A stretch of DNA of 64,000 nucleotides from Streptomyces acidicola (GTDB lineage: Bacteria > Actinomycetota > Actinomycetes > Streptomycetales > Streptomycetaceae), in the NCBI RefSeq assembly GCF_009377235.1, contig NZ_VMNX01000013.1:1-64000 (forward strand), in the 5' to 3' direction. How positions within the stretch are numbered: position 1 is the first letter of the stretch; every line of letters starts with the position of its first letter. This document shows, one piece after another, positions 25,167-34,672 of the stretch. Made by a program: the position numbers and the translations under genes. The notes under the pieces are model-generated. The model was given only the letters and a program-made list of their open reading frames with translations. It was not told the origin of the DNA and did not search any database.

Positions 25167-25565
25167 ATGCAGCGAGGCAGCGACCGGCTGAGCGTCCACC
25201 GCGACGACGAGATGAAGCACGAACTGAAGGGTCTGCTCCGCTCCGGCCACCCCACCCGCACGGAGGAGTGGCACGACCCGGAGCCGACCGCCGACGACGA
25301 CCCGGAGGTCGCGGGCGGTCCCGTGACGCCGGCCCGAGCACCGGCCCGCATCGAGACACTGCGCTTCGAGCTGGGCCGCATCCTGGGCCGTACCTCGTTC
25401 CCGGCCCGCCCCCGCGAGCTGATGGGCATCCTGCGCAACAGGCACGCGCCGGACACCCTCGTCGAGTCCCTGGAACGGCTGCCGAGGAACGCGCGGTACG
25501 GCACGGCGCACGAACTCGCGGAAGCGGTCGTACGGGTCGAGGAACGCGGCCGGGAGAGGCGCTGA
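25167..25565 (+). CDS. DUF2795 domain protein
   Basis: A 132-residue protein with an acidic, disordered N-terminal half and a C-terminal DUF2795-like domain (about 78-125: RTSFPARPRELMGILRNRHA and the following LPRNARYGTAHELAEAV). Proteins of this type are common in actinobacteria and have no established function. The fold is small and helical. The start is the ATG at 25167 after GGAGGGAGTC. Its position before a PfpI-catalase pair may hint at a stress role, but there is a 175-bp gap. Confidence 0.75.
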   Translation: MQRGSDRLSVHRDDEMKHELKGLLRSGHPTRTEEWHDPEPTADDDPEVAGGPVTPARAPARIETLRFELGRILGRTSFPARPRELMGILRNRHAPDTLVESLERLPRNARYGTAHELAEAVVRVEERGRERR

Positions 25566-25740
25566 GGAGTGCGCGGAGCCGGCACACGACCGGGCGCACA
25601 GGCACGCGCAGGCACGCACTGACACGCATAGGCACCCCTCTCAGGGGTACTGCGGGCGTCGGCACGTTGACCTACGTGCTCGTGGCCAGCGACCGGCGGG
25701 TCATCGGCGTACCGACCGACCGGAAAGGACGTTGAACACG

Positions 25741-26289
25741 ATGCGTATCGCATTCCTGACCGCACCCGCGGGCGTCGAGCAGATCGAGCTCACCGTTCCG
25801 TGGCGGGCCGTGACCGACGCCGGGCACAAGCCCGTGCTCGTCTCGACGATCCCCGGTGATGTGCGGGCCTTCCACCATCTCGACAAGGCGGACAGGTTCC
25901 CCGTGGACGAGGTCGTGGGCGAGGTGGCGGCCGAGTCCTTCGGCGGGCTGGTCCTGCCGGGCGGGGTGGCCAACCCGGACTTCCTGCGCCTGAACGAGCG
26001 GGCCGTGTCCTTCGTGCGGGGCTTCTTCGAGCAGGGCCGGCCGGTCGCCGCGATCTGTCACGCGCCGTGGACGCTGATCGAGGCGGACGTGGTCCGCGGC
26101 CGTGTGCTCACCTCGTGGCCGAGCCTGCGCACGGACATCCGCAATGCGGGCGGCAATTGGGTCGACGAGCAGGTGGTTGTCTGCGACCACGGCCCGAACA
26201 AGCTGATCACGAGCCGCAAGCCGGACGACCTCAAGGCGTTCTGTGAGGCGTTCCTGGAGCAGTTCGCCAAGGCCAAGGAGGCCGTCTGA
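25741..26289 (+). CDS. DJ-1/PfpI-family protein
   Basis: A 182-residue class I glutamine-amidotransferase-like protein. The nucleophile elbow is in VAAICHAPWTL (Cys ~104). GGLVLPGGVANPDFLR and SWPSLRTDIRNAGGNWVDE are typical of the PfpI/YhbO branch. Family members act as glyoxalases/deglycases or general stress proteins; the activity here is not decided. The start is the ATG at 25741, with AAAGGA upstream. Its stop codon shares one base with the catalase ATG (TGATG), so the two are translationally coupled. Confidence 0.88.
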   Translation: MRIAFLTAPAGVEQIELTVPWRAVTDAGHKPVLVSTIPGDVRAFHHLDKADRFPVDEVVGEVAAESFGGLVLPGGVANPDFLRLNERAVSFVRGFFEQGRPVAAICHAPWTLIEADVVRGRVLTSWPSLRTDIRNAGGNWVDEQVVVCDHGPNKLITSRKPDDLKAFCEAFLEQFAKAKEAV

Positions 26290-28442
26290 TGGACATCGGC
26301 AGGAAGCACAACAGACAGCCGGACAGCCAGAGGAACGACCAGGACACGGGCGACCGGAAGCAACGGCAGCGCGAGGCCTTCCGGGCGGACGATCCCGCGG
26401 GCGGGCCGCTCACCACGGACCAGGGCGTCGAGGTCGACCACACCGACGACTCGCTGACCGTCGGCGAGCGCGGGCCGACGCTCATGGAGGACTTCCACTT
26501 CCGGGAGAAGCTCACCCACTTCGACCATGAGCGGATTCCCGAGCGGGTGGTGCACGCGCGGGGCGCGGGCGCGTACGGCTACTTCGAACCGTACGAGTCC
26601 TGCGCGGAGTTCACCCGTGCCGCCTTCCTCCAGGACCCGTCGGTGCAGACGCCGGTGTTCGTGCGGTTCTCGACGGTGGCGGGGCCGCGTGGCTCGGCGG
26701 ACACCGTACGGGACGTGCGCGGCTTCGCGACCAAGTTCTACACGTCGGAGGGCAATTACGATCTCGTCGGTAACGATGTCCCCGTCTTCTTCATCCAGGA
26801 CGGCATCAAGTTTCCCGACTTCGTGCACGCGATCAAGCAGGAGCCGCACAACGAGATTCCCACGGGCTCGTCCGCGCACGACACGCTGTGGGACTTCGTG
26901 TCGCTCCAGCCGGAGACACTGCACGCGATCATGTGGCTGATGTCGGACCGGGGGATCCCGCGCAGCTTCCGCATGATGCAGGGCTTCGGCGTGCACACCT
27001 TCCGGTTCGTGAACGCCGAGGGGCGCGGCACGTTCGTGAAGTTCCACTGGAAGCCGAAGCTGGGCGTGCACTCGATGGTGTGGGACGAGGCGCAGGAGTG
27101 CATGGGCCGGGACCCGGACTTCCACCGGCGGGACCTGTGGAACGCGATCGAGGCGGGCGAGTACCCGGAGTACGAGCTGGGTGTCCAACTCGTACCGGAG
27201 GAGGACGAGTTCGCGTTCGACTTCGACCTGCTCGACGCCACGAAGATCATCCCGGAGGAACAGGTGCCGGTGCGGCCGATCGGCCGGATGGTGCTGGACC
27301 GCAACCCGGAGAATTTCTTCGCGGAGACGGAGCAGGTGGCGTTCCACACGGGCAACGTCGTCCCGGGCATCGACTTCACCAACGACCCGCTGCTCCAGGC
27401 CCGCAACTTCTCCTACCTGGACACGCAGCTGATCCGGCTCGGCGGTCCCAACTTCTCCCAGCTGCCGGTCAACCGCCCGGTCGCGCCCGTACGCACCGAC
27501 CAGCGCGACGGGTACCACCAGAGCGCGCTCCACTCCGGTACGAACTACTTCCCGAACACGCTCGGCGGCGGCTGCCCCGCCCACGCGGGCGTCGACGGGA
27601 GCGCCTACACCCACTACGCGGAACGCGTGGACGGTGCCAAGATCCGGCGGCGCAGCGCGAGTTTCCAGGACCACCACAGCCAGCCCGCGATGTTCTGGAA
27701 CAGCATGGCGGACTGGGAGAAGCGGCACATCGTGGAGGCGTTCCGCTTCGAGCTCGGCAAGGTCGACGCGCGGACGGTCCGCTCCCGCACGGTGGAGGAG
27801 CTCGCCAAGGTGGACCCGGAGCTGGCCTCGCAGGTGGCGGCCGGCATCGGGGTGCCGGAGCCGGCGCGGGACGAGTCGGTGGCGCACAAACTGGTCTCCC
27901 CCGCCCTGAGCCTTACGTCGCTGCGCGGCGGCGGCTCGATCCGCACCCGGCAGATCGCGGTGCTCGTCAGCGACGGCGTGGACGCCCAGCAGGTGACCTC
28001 CACGCGCGACGCGCTGGCCGCCGAGGGGGCGGTCGTGGAGGCGATCGCCGCCACGGACGGTACCGTGCTCGGTTCGGACGGCGAGCGGTACGCCGTGGAC
28101 CGGGCGCTGCCGACCGTGGCGTCCGTGCTGTACGACGCGGTGCTGTTGCCCGGCGGGCCCACGGGCACTCCGGCCCATGTGGACGATCCGGACGTCCTGC
28201 GGTTCGTACGGAGCGCCTACCGGCACGGTAAGCCGGTCGGTGCCCTCGGTTCGGGCGTCGGCCTGGTGTCGGCGCTGGAGCCCGAGGGGCTGCGGCTGTG
28301 CGCCGAGTTCCACCATGTGGTCGCCGACCGGGGCGTGGTGACGGACACCGCGCCGGGCACACCGAGCGAGGAGTTCCTCCGGGCGTTCGTGGCGGCGGTG
28401 GGCGAGCACCGCCACTGGGACAGGCCGCCGGTGCGCTGCTGA
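26289..28442 (+). CDS. katE: Large-subunit (HPII-type) monofunctional catalase
   Basis: The 717-residue product is a clade 2 catalase. The distal haem-side His is in [15 protein letters not shown], the distal Asn in [20 protein letters not shown], and the proximal Tyr in [18 protein letters not shown]. The extra C-terminal ~170 residues form the flavodoxin/DJ-1-like domain found only in large catalases ([29 protein letters not shown]). It converts H2O2 to water and O2 in the cytoplasm. The coding start overlaps the PfpI stop, giving a two-gene operon that ends at a strong hairpin 28 bp after the stop. Confidence 0.95.
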   Translation: MDIGRKHNRQPDSQRNDQDTGDRKQRQREAFRADDPAGGPLTTDQGVEVDHTDDSLTVGERGPTLMEDFHFREKLTHFDHERIPERVVHARGAGAYGYFEPYESCAEFTRAAFLQDPSVQTPVFVRFSTVAGPRGSADTVRDVRGFATKFYTSEGNYDLVGNDVPVFFIQDGIKFPDFVHAIKQEPHNEIPTGSSAHDTLWDFVSLQPETLHAIMWLMSDRGIPRSFRMMQGFGVHTFRFVNAEGRGTFVKFHWKPKLGVHSMVWDEAQECMGRDPDFHRRDLWNAIEAGEYPEYELGVQLVPEEDEFAFDFDLLDATKIIPEEQVPVRPIGRMVLDRNPENFFAETEQVAFHTGNVVPGIDFTNDPLLQARNFSYLDTQLIRLGGPNFSQLPVNRPVAPVRTDQRDGYHQSALHSGTNYFPNTLGGGCPAHAGVDGSAYTHYAERVDGAKIRRRSASFQDHHSQPAMFWNSMADWEKRHIVEAFRFELGKVDARTVRSRTVEELAKVDPELASQVAAGIGVPEPARDESVAHKLVSPALSLTSLRGGGSIRTRQIAVLVSDGVDAQQVTSTRDALAAEGAVVEAIAATDGTVLGSDGERYAVDRALPTVASVLYDAVLLPGGPTGTPAHVDDPDVLRFVRSAYRHGKPVGALGSGVGLVSALEPEGLRLCAEFHHVVADRGVVTDTAPGTPSEEFLRAFVAAVGEHRHWDRPPVRC

Positions 28443-28469
28443 CGTCCGGCGAATCCAGGAGTCAGCGAA

Positions 28470-28506
28470 ACGGAGGTCCCGGCCGCCGAGCGGCCGGGAC
28501 CTCCGT
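28470..28506. terminator. Bidirectional terminator between catalase and cellulase
   Basis: A perfect 16-bp stem (arms 28470-28485 and 28491-28506, ACGGAGGTCCCGGCCG and its complement) has a 5-nt loop. It lies in the 90-bp gap between two convergent genes and can stop transcription in either direction. Confidence 0.85.
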
Positions 28507-28532
28507 TCTCATCTGGTCGCGGTTGACGTCTG

Positions 28533-30455
28533 TCAGGCCGCCTTGTCGTCCAGGTACGAGGCCACCCACGCCAGCGGGGCGTTCCAGTTGATGGTGATCT
28601 CGTTCGTGGAGAAGGACTCGATGTCGTCCAGGTAGCACTTCGCCGGGGCGCAGCCCTTGAGCTTGGTCTGGGCGACCGGGTCGTCGAGCGAGGAGTTCGG
28701 ACCACCCGCCACGGCGCCGGGTGCCGGCTGCGGCAGCTTGGGGTCCTTCTGATGGGCCCAGAAGCGGTGGTGCTGGTTGTGCGCGTACCGCTCGCCGTAG
28801 CCGGTGACGTACGACATGCCCATCGGATTGCGGCCCAGGATGTAGTCCATGCCACTCGTCACCGCGTCGCGGTACTTGGTGTCACCGGTGATGTCACCGG
28901 CAGTGGCGAGGACGACCATGTTGTTCAGCACCTGACCGTTGGAGCCCCACTGGTAGCGGCCTCCGTCGGGGGCGTACGGGACGCCGAACGCGGCCTTGCG
29001 GGCATCGGCGGCGTAGCGGTCGGCCGCCTGGGTGACGGTCTTCTTCACGGCCTTGGTCTCGGCCTCGCCCAGCTTGTTCGGCACGGTGGCCAGATCCAGG
29101 GCGCCGAGCCCGCCGACCGACTGCCAGGAGACGCCGGTGCTCGGGAAGAGCGCCTTGCTGTCGTTGTGGAGGGGGGAGTCCAGGACGGCCTCGCGGTACT
29201 CCTTGTCGCCGGTCGTGATGAACAGCTCGGCCGCGGCCCAGTAGAACTCGTCCTTGACGTCGTAGTCGCTGTAGGCACCGCCGCCGGTGGCGTCGCCCGG
29301 GTCGGCGAACATCTTCGGGTTGGCCTTCGCGGCGTCCCAGGCGGCGCGCGCCGCCTGAAGGGACTTGGCGGCGAACTTCGCGTCGTACGGCTCGAAGAGG
29401 CGCGCGGCCTGGGCGGCGGTGGCGGCCAGGTTGAGGGTGGCAGCGGTGGACGGGGCGTGCAGCTCGCGCTTGCCGGCGCTCTTGTCGGCCCGCAGCGGCA
29501 GTTCGGACCACTGGGCGTCGTGGATCTTGTGGTGGGCCATGCCCGCGAGCTTCTGGCCCTTGGGCACCTGCATCTTCAGCAGGAAGTCCATCTCCCAGCG
29601 CGCCTCGTCGAGGATGTCCGGCACCTTATTGCCGTGCTCGGGCACGAGGAGCCGGCCATCGCCGAGGGCCTTGCCGTCGGCGCCCTTGGTGTGCAGGGTG
29701 CGCTCGTAGGAGGACATCAGCTGGGCGACGGAGATACCTCCGTTGACGACGTACTTGCCGTAGTCACCCGCGTCGTACCAGCCGCCGCTGACGTCCAGGG
29801 TGTAGTCGCAGCCCATCGGCTGGCAGGGGACCTTCTGGTCGCTGGAGGCCGCACCGTCGACGTGGCCGGCGGGGCGGGCGTACTCCTTGCCGACGAGGCC
29901 GGCGTCGATCTTGATACCGCTTCGGTTCTGGTAGAAGTACGCGAGCGAATCGGTGCGCAGCTGCGAGTAGACGTTGTCGTCGATGGCGAAGGGCGCGCTC
30001 TTCTGGCCGGCGATGGTGACGGTGTAGCCCTTACCGCTCTTGGTGACCTTGCTGAAGTCGAACGTGTGGACGTTCTCGCCCGAGGACGGGTCGACACCGG
30101 CGGGCACGGTCATACCCTTGGCCACCTCCTTGCCGCCCGCGTCCTTGAGGGACCAGGACAGCGGCGTCTTGGCCTTGGTCACGACCGTGCCCTTCTTGGG
30201 GCTCTCGGTCTGGTACCCGACCTGGTTCACCTGCACGGTCGGGGCGGGGCCGGTCTTGGATGCGGCCGGCTTGGACAGCTGCGGCGCGACGGCAGCGGCG
30301 GCCGAACCGGATTTCGAGTCGAAACCGTCGGCAATGGTGGGGACGGCGACAGCGCCGACCACGACACCGGCGACGGTCGCGACCGCCAGCTTGCGGCGTC
30401 CGCCACTGTTCAGCCGGTCCAGCACATGGGCCATACGGGGGAGCGGGCGAGGCAC
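28533..30455 (-). CDS. Secreted glycoside hydrolase family 9 endoglucanase
   Basis: A 640-residue protein. The signal region (about 10-40) reads GRRKLAVATVAGVVVGAVAV. An immunoglobulin-like CelD_N domain follows (about 70-160, starting VQVNQVGYQTESPKKG), then the GH9 (alpha/alpha)6 barrel. The catalytic-base motif is SGGWYDAGDYGKYVVNGG and the proton donor is Glu in FSTNEITINWNAPLAW near the C-terminus. GRNPMGMSYVTGYGER is the conserved His/Arg region. No carbohydrate-binding module is seen. It would cleave beta-1,4-glucans outside the cell. The start is the GTG at 30455 with GGAAGG upstream; an ATG seven codons later is the alternative. The upstream palindromes may control it. Confidence 0.9.
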   Translation of the reverse strand: MPRPLPRMAHVLDRLNSGGRRKLAVATVAGVVVGAVAVPTIADGFDSKSGSAAAAVAPQLSKPAASKTGPAPTVQVNQVGYQTESPKKGTVVTKAKTPLSWSLKDAGGKEVAKGMTVPAGVDPSSGENVHTFDFSKVTKSGKGYTVTIAGQKSAPFAIDDNVYSQLRTDSLAYFYQNRSGIKIDAGLVGKEYARPAGHVDGAASSDQKVPCQPMGCDYTLDVSGGWYDAGDYGKYVVNGGISVAQLMSSYERTLHTKGADGKALGDGRLLVPEHGNKVPDILDEARWEMDFLLKMQVPKGQKLAGMAHHKIHDAQWSELPLRADKSAGKRELHAPSTAATLNLAATAAQAARLFEPYDAKFAAKSLQAARAAWDAAKANPKMFADPGDATGGGAYSDYDVKDEFYWAAAELFITTGDKEYREAVLDSPLHNDSKALFPSTGVSWQSVGGLGALDLATVPNKLGEAETKAVKKTVTQAADRYAADARKAAFGVPYAPDGGRYQWGSNGQVLNNMVVLATAGDITGDTKYRDAVTSGMDYILGRNPMGMSYVTGYGERYAHNQHHRFWAHQKDPKLPQPAPGAVAGGPNSSLDDPVAQTKLKGCAPAKCYLDDIESFSTNEITINWNAPLAWVASYLDDKAA

Positions 30456-30569
30456 CAGGAGGTTCCTTCCGAGGTGGGGGGCAGGAAATCCGCGGTCTTC
30501 CAACCGCCGCACCGACTGTAGGAGCGGAACCTGGTCGTAATCGCCGTACGCGTGAGCGAAGTTGAGAAC

Positions 30570-30611
30570 CTTCAATTGAACGAAAAGCGCGTACCTCAAT
30601 TGAGGTACGCG
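30570..30611 (-). promoter_or_regulatory. Two TCAATTGA-centred palindromes upstream of the cellulase
   Basis: A perfect 26-bp palindrome (30586-30611) centred on CCTCAATTGAGG is followed on the minus strand by TTTTCGTT, and then by a second palindrome TTCAATTGAA (30570-30579). Their centres are 24 bp apart. The first has the shape of an intrinsic terminator for the upstream minus-strand gene. The shared TCAATTGA core also allows an operator pair for the cellulase promoter. Confidence 0.6.
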
Positions 30612-30779
30612 CCTGGGGGGCACCCGTCAGAACGGGTACGGAGCGATCTTCGGAGTGACAGACAGCCACTCTTTGCAAACGTGTAATGACAGGGGGTGGT
30701 GCATGACCGCCGGACCGCACGCGGGAGGGACGCGGTCAGACCACGGAGAGACGGAGGAGGGCGCTACGCCGGACGGACC

Positions 30780-31367
30780 CTAGGGCCGCCGCCCGAGCAG
30801 GCACAGCAGCTTCGTCTGCACGTCCGAGCCGAGCGGGGGTTCCACCGGCTCCGCGAACTGTCCGCTCTTCGCCAACTCGGCCGCGTACGGCGTCACTTCG
30901 CGCACCGCGAACTGCAGCAGGTCGTCCGGCAGCCGCTCGTCGGCTCCGATGGCGCGCGACAGGTCCCAGCTGTGGACGACGAGATCGGCGACCATCTGTC
31001 CACAGTAGTTGGCGGCCGGGGTGTCGCCGTGCGAGAGGTGGACGGTGCGGTCGAGCGCGCCCGGCGCGGTGAACGCCTCGTGGGTGGCGCGGGCCGCCGT
31101 GTCCCAGGAGGCCGCCGGGTCGGAGCCGAGCATGTCGCCGTCGAAGGTGTCGCCGACCTCCTCGATCATGCAGCCGTGGAGGACCAGCGGCGGCGCCCAC
31201 AGCTGCTCGGAGACGAGATGGTTGACGAGATCGCGCACCGTCCACTCGGCGCAGGGCGTGCCCGCCTCCCACTGGTCGTCACGGACGGTGTGGGCGAGGG
31301 CGCCGAACAGGTCGAGGGCCTCCTGCAGCCGGGTGAGCAGCGGGTTCCTTTCGGCCGCGCCGGTCAT
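30780..31367 (-). CDS. TIGR03086 / maleylpyruvate-isomerase-like metal-binding protein
   Basis: A 195-residue DinB/MDMPI-type four-helix protein. It contains GTPCAEWTVRDLVNHLVSEQ (first metal His), THEAFTAPGAL and MVADLVVHSWDLSRAIGAD (second metal His). The family includes mycothiol-dependent maleylpyruvate isomerase and many uncharacterised TIGR03086 proteins, some probably mycothiol-dependent. The start is the ATG at 31367, which overlaps the preceding stop as ATGA, so the pair is translationally coupled. An upstream GTG at 31388 is less likely. Confidence 0.8.
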   Translation of the reverse strand: MTGAAERNPLLTRLQEALDLFGALAHTVRDDQWEAGTPCAEWTVRDLVNHLVSEQLWAPPLVLHGCMIEEVGDTFDGDMLGSDPAASWDTAARATHEAFTAPGALDRTVHLSHGDTPAANYCGQMVADLVVHSWDLSRAIGADERLPDDLLQFAVREVTPYAAELAKSGQFAEPVEPPLGSDVQTKLLCLLGRRP

Positions 31368-31597
31368 GACTCGGCGAGTTTCCGGCACCGCGCGCCCTGA
31401 CGCGTGCGTCCGGCTGCCACCGGGCGGCGGGGATTGCGGCGCAGGTACTCGCCCTCCAGCTGCGCCATGCGCATGTTGTGGGCGCGCAGCGCGTCGTTCG
31501 ATCCGTACAGCAGCGTGTCATGGCGTGTGCGGTGGATCGTCTCCAGCTCTTTCATCAGCTGCTGGTCGTCCAGCCGGACCGGGTCGACTCCGTTCAT
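31364..31597 (-). CDS. Small DUF6158-like protein
   Basis: A 77-residue protein: DDQQLMKELETIHRTRHDTL, then SNDALRAHNMRMAQLEGEYL and a basic tail. It resembles a short all-helical actinobacterial family (DUF6158) of unknown function. The start is the ATG at 31597; the longer upstream frame enters the divergent gene's promoter. It is coupled through ATGA to the TIGR03086 gene. Confidence 0.7.
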   Translation of the reverse strand: MNGVDPVRLDDQQLMKELETIHRTRHDTLLYGSNDALRAHNMRMAQLEGEYLRRNPRRPVAAGRTRQGARCRKLAES

Positions 31598-31682
31598 GGT
31601 GGTACCCCACTCGTCGTGTCCTTCGGTGCCGTCCGGGTACCCGCCCGGCAAGCGGTACCCGAGTGGCATCCGGGAGGGAGCC

Positions 31683-32837
31683 ATGGATCTCGCCTTTCTG
31701 CATCCACTCTACGAACATCCGGGGCCCTGGGCCTCTGTCTATGTCGACACGTCCTCGCACACGGAGTCCACTCCTCACGAGCGTTCCCTGGTGGCCGCGG
31801 CCGTCTCCCGGGAGCTCGCCGCCCAGGGTGCCGACGAGCCGACCCGTGCGGCCGTGCACCGGGCGGTGGACGAGCTGCGCCACTCCTCCGAGCCGCACGG
31901 CCGGGCCTTCTTCGCCAGGTCGGGCGAGGTGGTGCTGGATCCGCCGCTCGCGCACGCGCCGCCGGGTACCTCGGCGCACTGGGCTCCGTTGCCGCGCACC
32001 ACCCCACTGCTGGAGCTGGCCGGAGAGGACGCGGTGTGCGTGGTGGCGTACGTGGACCGGCGGGGCGCCGAGTTCGAGCTGCGGGGCTCGCGGGGCAGCC
32101 AGGACGTGGGGGCGGTGGTCGGCCGGCAGTGGCCCGTACTCCTGCCCGCACTGCGTGCGGGGCCCGGCCACCGCCGGTTGTCCCCCACTGCGTCAGGGGC
32201 GTGGGGGGACCCCGGGCGGCACTTCCAGCTGCGGGTGGAGAACACCTGGGAGCACAACGCGGCGGAGATCGCCGACGCGCTCGCCGTGTGCCAGGAGGAG
32301 ACCCGGGCCGACCTGTTGGTTCTCGTCGGCGAGGTGCGCGAGCGGCACGCCGTGCGGGAGCGGCTTCCGCAGCGGCTGCACGACCTCGTGGTGGAGACCC
32401 GGCAGGGCACCGGCAGCCGGCTGCTGGACGAGGACGTGGAGCGGGCGCGGGCCGAGCACGTGCACCGGCGGGCCGCGGCGGAGCTGGCGCGGTTCCTGGC
32501 GGCGCGGTCCCCGGACGCCGAGGGGCGTACGGCCGCCGTGGAGGGCGTGCCCGCGCTGGTGGAGGCGGCCCGGGAGCATCGTATCGACGAGCTGCTGGTC
32601 CGCCCGGCCGGGCCCGACGCGCACCGCGAGGTGTGGATCGGCGAGGCGCCGGACCAGCTGGCGGTCCGGCGCACGGACCTGAGGACGCCGGGCGATCAGC
32701 GCTCGTGGGCGTCCCGTGCGGACGACGCCCTGCTGCGCTCCGCGGTCGCGACGGACGCCCCGGCACTCTCGCTGACGGCCGCCGCGGCAGGGAAGGCGCC
32801 CGCGGGTGGACTGGGGGCGCTGCTGCGCTGGACGTGA
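31683..32837 (+). CDS. Vms1/Ankzf1-like (Rv2629-type) release-factor-fold protein
   Basis: A 384-residue protein that starts MDLAFLHPLYEHPGPWASVY and has the baeRF pattern of an N-terminal eRF1-like domain with VYVDTSSHTESTPHERSL, VDELRHSSEPHGRAFFA and VVAYVDRRGAEFEL. A middle segment (LRVENTWEHNAAEIADALAV) and a C-terminal pelota-like domain (EHRIDELLVRPAGPD) follow. Relatives are proposed peptidyl-tRNA hydrolases or ribosome-rescue factors, and the mycobacterial homologue is Rv2629. A GC-rich inverted repeat at 32181-32208 adds LSPTASGAWGD within the reading frame, possibly a small insertion. The start is the ATG at 31683 after GGAGGGAGCC. Confidence 0.75.
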   Translation: MDLAFLHPLYEHPGPWASVYVDTSSHTESTPHERSLVAAAVSRELAAQGADEPTRAAVHRAVDELRHSSEPHGRAFFARSGEVVLDPPLAHAPPGTSAHWAPLPRTTPLLELAGEDAVCVVAYVDRRGAEFELRGSRGSQDVGAVVGRQWPVLLPALRAGPGHRRLSPTASGAWGDPGRHFQLRVENTWEHNAAEIADALAVCQEETRADLLVLVGEVRERHAVRERLPQRLHDLVVETRQGTGSRLLDEDVERARAEHVHRRAAAELARFLAARSPDAEGRTAAVEGVPALVEAAREHRIDELLVRPAGPDAHREVWIGEAPDQLAVRRTDLRTPGDQRSWASRADDALLRSAVATDAPALSLTAAAAGKAPAGGLGALLRWT

Positions 32838-32868
32838 CCCGCTGTTGCCTGACCCGCTGCTGCCGTCG

Positions 32869-32911
32869 AAGGCCCTGATCAAGGCTTGCTCAGGGTCTTG
32901 ATCATGGCCTT
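32869..32911. terminator. Terminator between Vms1-like and ABC-F genes
   Basis: Fifteen-base arms (AAGGCCCTGATCAAG at 32869-32883, and 32897-32911) pair with one mismatch over a 13-nt loop, between convergent genes. Extra copies of TTGCTCAGGG/GGGCCTTGCTC beside it may make the structure larger. Confidence 0.65.
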
Positions 32912-32933
32912 GCTCAGGGGCCTTGCTCAGGGC

Positions 32934-34553
32934 TTATCTGACGCGGTCCACCCTCCGCTCGTCCCACACCGGCTCGGATGTCTCGCGCACGCGGCCGTCG
33001 GAGCCGAAGACGAGATAGCGATCGAACGAACGAGCGAACCAGCGGTCGTGGGTGACCGCGAGGACCGTGCCCTCGAAGGCCTCCAGGCCTTCCTGGAGGG
33101 CCTCGGCGGACTCCAGGTCCAGGTTGTCCGTCGGCTCGTCCAGCAGCAGCGCGGTGGCACCCTCCAGCTCCAGGAGAAGGATCTGGAAGCGGGCCTGCTG
33201 GCCGCCGGAGAGGCGGTCGAAACGCTGCTCGGCCTGGCCCGTCAGCTCGTAGCGGCGCAGCCGGGACATGGCGGCGCCACGGTCCTGGGCGTGCTCCTTC
33301 CACAGGATGTCGAGCAGGGTGCGCCCCAGCAGCTCGGGGTGGGAGTGGGTCTGCGCGAAGTGGCCGGGCACGACACGGGCGCCCAGCTTCCACTCCCCCG
33401 TGTGCGCCACGCCGTCGCCCGCGAGCAGGCGCAGGAAGTGCGACTTGCCGGAGCCGTTGGAGCCGAGGACCGCGACGCGTTCGCCGTAGAAGACCTCCAG
33501 GTCGAACGGTTTCATCAGCCCGGTGAGCTCGAGCCGCGCACAGGTGACGGCCCGCACGCCGGTGCGGCCGCCCTTGAGCCGCATCCTGATGTCCTGCTCG
33601 CGCGGCGGCTCCGGCGGCGGTCCGGCCTCCTCGAACTTGCGCAGCCGGGTCTGGGCGGCACGATAGCGGGAGGCCAGTTCGGCGCTGTTCTCGGCAGCCT
33701 GACGCAACGCCAGGACGAGCTTCTTCAACTGGGCGTGCTTCTCGTCCCAGCGGCGGCGCAACTCCTCGAACCGCGCGAAGCGTTCACGGCGCGCCTCGTG
33801 GTACGTGGCGAACCCACCGCCGTGCACCCATGCGTCCGCGCCGGCCGGGCCCGGTTCCACGCTCACGATCTTCTCGGCGGCACGGGCCAGCAGCTCCCGG
33901 TCGTGCGAGACGAAGAGCACGGTCTTGCGGGTCTCCTTCAGCCGCTCCTCCAGCCAGCGCTTGCCGGGGACGTCGAGATAGTTGTCGGGCTCGTCGAGGA
34001 GCAGCACCTCGTCGGTACCGCGCAGCAGGGCCTCCAGCACGAGCCGTTTCTGCTCCCCTCCGGACAGGGTGCTCACCTGCCGCCACTGCGCCTTCTCGTA
34101 CGGCACGCCGAGCGCCGCCGTGGTGCAGATGTCCCAGAGCGTCTCCGCCTCGTATCCGCGCGCCTCGGCCCAGTCGGCGAGGGCCTGCGCGTACTGGAGC
34201 TGGGAGGCCTCGTCGTCCACGGTCATGATGGCGTGCTCGGCGGCGTCGACGACCCGGGCCGCCTCCCGGACGCGCGGCGGCGCCACGGACACGAGCAGGT
34301 CCCGGACGGTCGTCTCGTCCCGCACGGACCCCACGAACTGCCGCATCACACCCAGCCCGCCGCTCACCCCCACGCTCCCGCCGTGGGGCTTCAACTCGCC
34401 CGAGAGCAGCCGCAGCAGCGTGGTCTTCCCGGCGCCGTTGGGCCCGACGAGGGCGACGACGGCCCCTTCGCCGACCCGGAACGACACATCGCCGAGCAGC
34501 GTCCTCCCGTCGGGGAGGTGGTACTCCAGGTGCGCGGCTTCCAGATGTCCCAT
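32934..34553 (-). CDS. ABC-F family ATPase
   Basis: A 539-residue soluble protein with two ABC domains and no membrane segments. Domain 1 has Walker A GPNGAGKTT, signature LSGGEQKR and Walker B VLLLDEPDNYLD. Domain 2 has GSNGSGKSH, LSGGQQAR and ALLLDEPTDNLD. The linker (about 250-320) is the charged helical region RRWDEKHAQLKKLVLALRQA. ABC-F proteins bind the ribosomal E site and act as translation factors or antibiotic-protection proteins; no antibiotic cluster is nearby, so housekeeping is likelier. The start is the ATG at 34553. Promoter elements should lie in the 119-bp gap shared with the divergent PAP2 fusion. Confidence 0.92.
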   Translation of the reverse strand: MGHLEAAHLEYHLPDGRTLLGDVSFRVGEGAVVALVGPNGAGKTTLLRLLSGELKPHGGSVGVSGGLGVMRQFVGSVRDETTVRDLLVSVAPPRVREAARVVDAAEHAIMTVDDEASQLQYAQALADWAEARGYEAETLWDICTTAALGVPYEKAQWRQVSTLSGGEQKRLVLEALLRGTDEVLLLDEPDNYLDVPGKRWLEERLKETRKTVLFVSHDRELLARAAEKIVSVEPGPAGADAWVHGGGFATYHEARRERFARFEELRRRWDEKHAQLKKLVLALRQAAENSAELASRYRAAQTRLRKFEEAGPPPEPPREQDIRMRLKGGRTGVRAVTCARLELTGLMKPFDLEVFYGERVAVLGSNGSGKSHFLRLLAGDGVAHTGEWKLGARVVPGHFAQTHSHPELLGRTLLDILWKEHAQDRGAAMSRLRRYELTGQAEQRFDRLSGGQQARFQILLLELEGATALLLDEPTDNLDLESAEALQEGLEAFEGTVLAVTHDRWFARSFDRYLVFGSDGRVRETSEPVWDERRVDRVR

Positions 34554-34672
34554 GAGCAGGCATTGTCCGAGCCGCCCGTACCACCGGGCAAGCGCTTTTC
34601 GAGGGGTGCGCGGCCGCTGCCGGGGCGACTCCGACTTGACACGAGGTGGCTGCCCTGGGGTACCCGTGCCCC

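Noticed and set aside
23166..25625. 819-codon minus-strand ORF over the acyltransferase fusion
   Set aside because: The opposite strand has clear hexapeptide-repeat and C-terminal motifs; this frame is a GC-skew shadow.
26058..28415. 785-codon minus-strand ORF
   Set aside because: It is antisense to the catalase, which has all haem-pocket residues.
28752..30521. 589-codon plus-strand ORF
   Set aside because: Shadow of the GH9 cellulase, whose catalytic residues are on the other strand.
32181..32208. GC-rich inverted repeat in the Vms1-like gene as a mobile element
   Set aside because: Only 28 bp long, without target duplication; it may be a small in-frame insertion, but there is no evidence of transposition.
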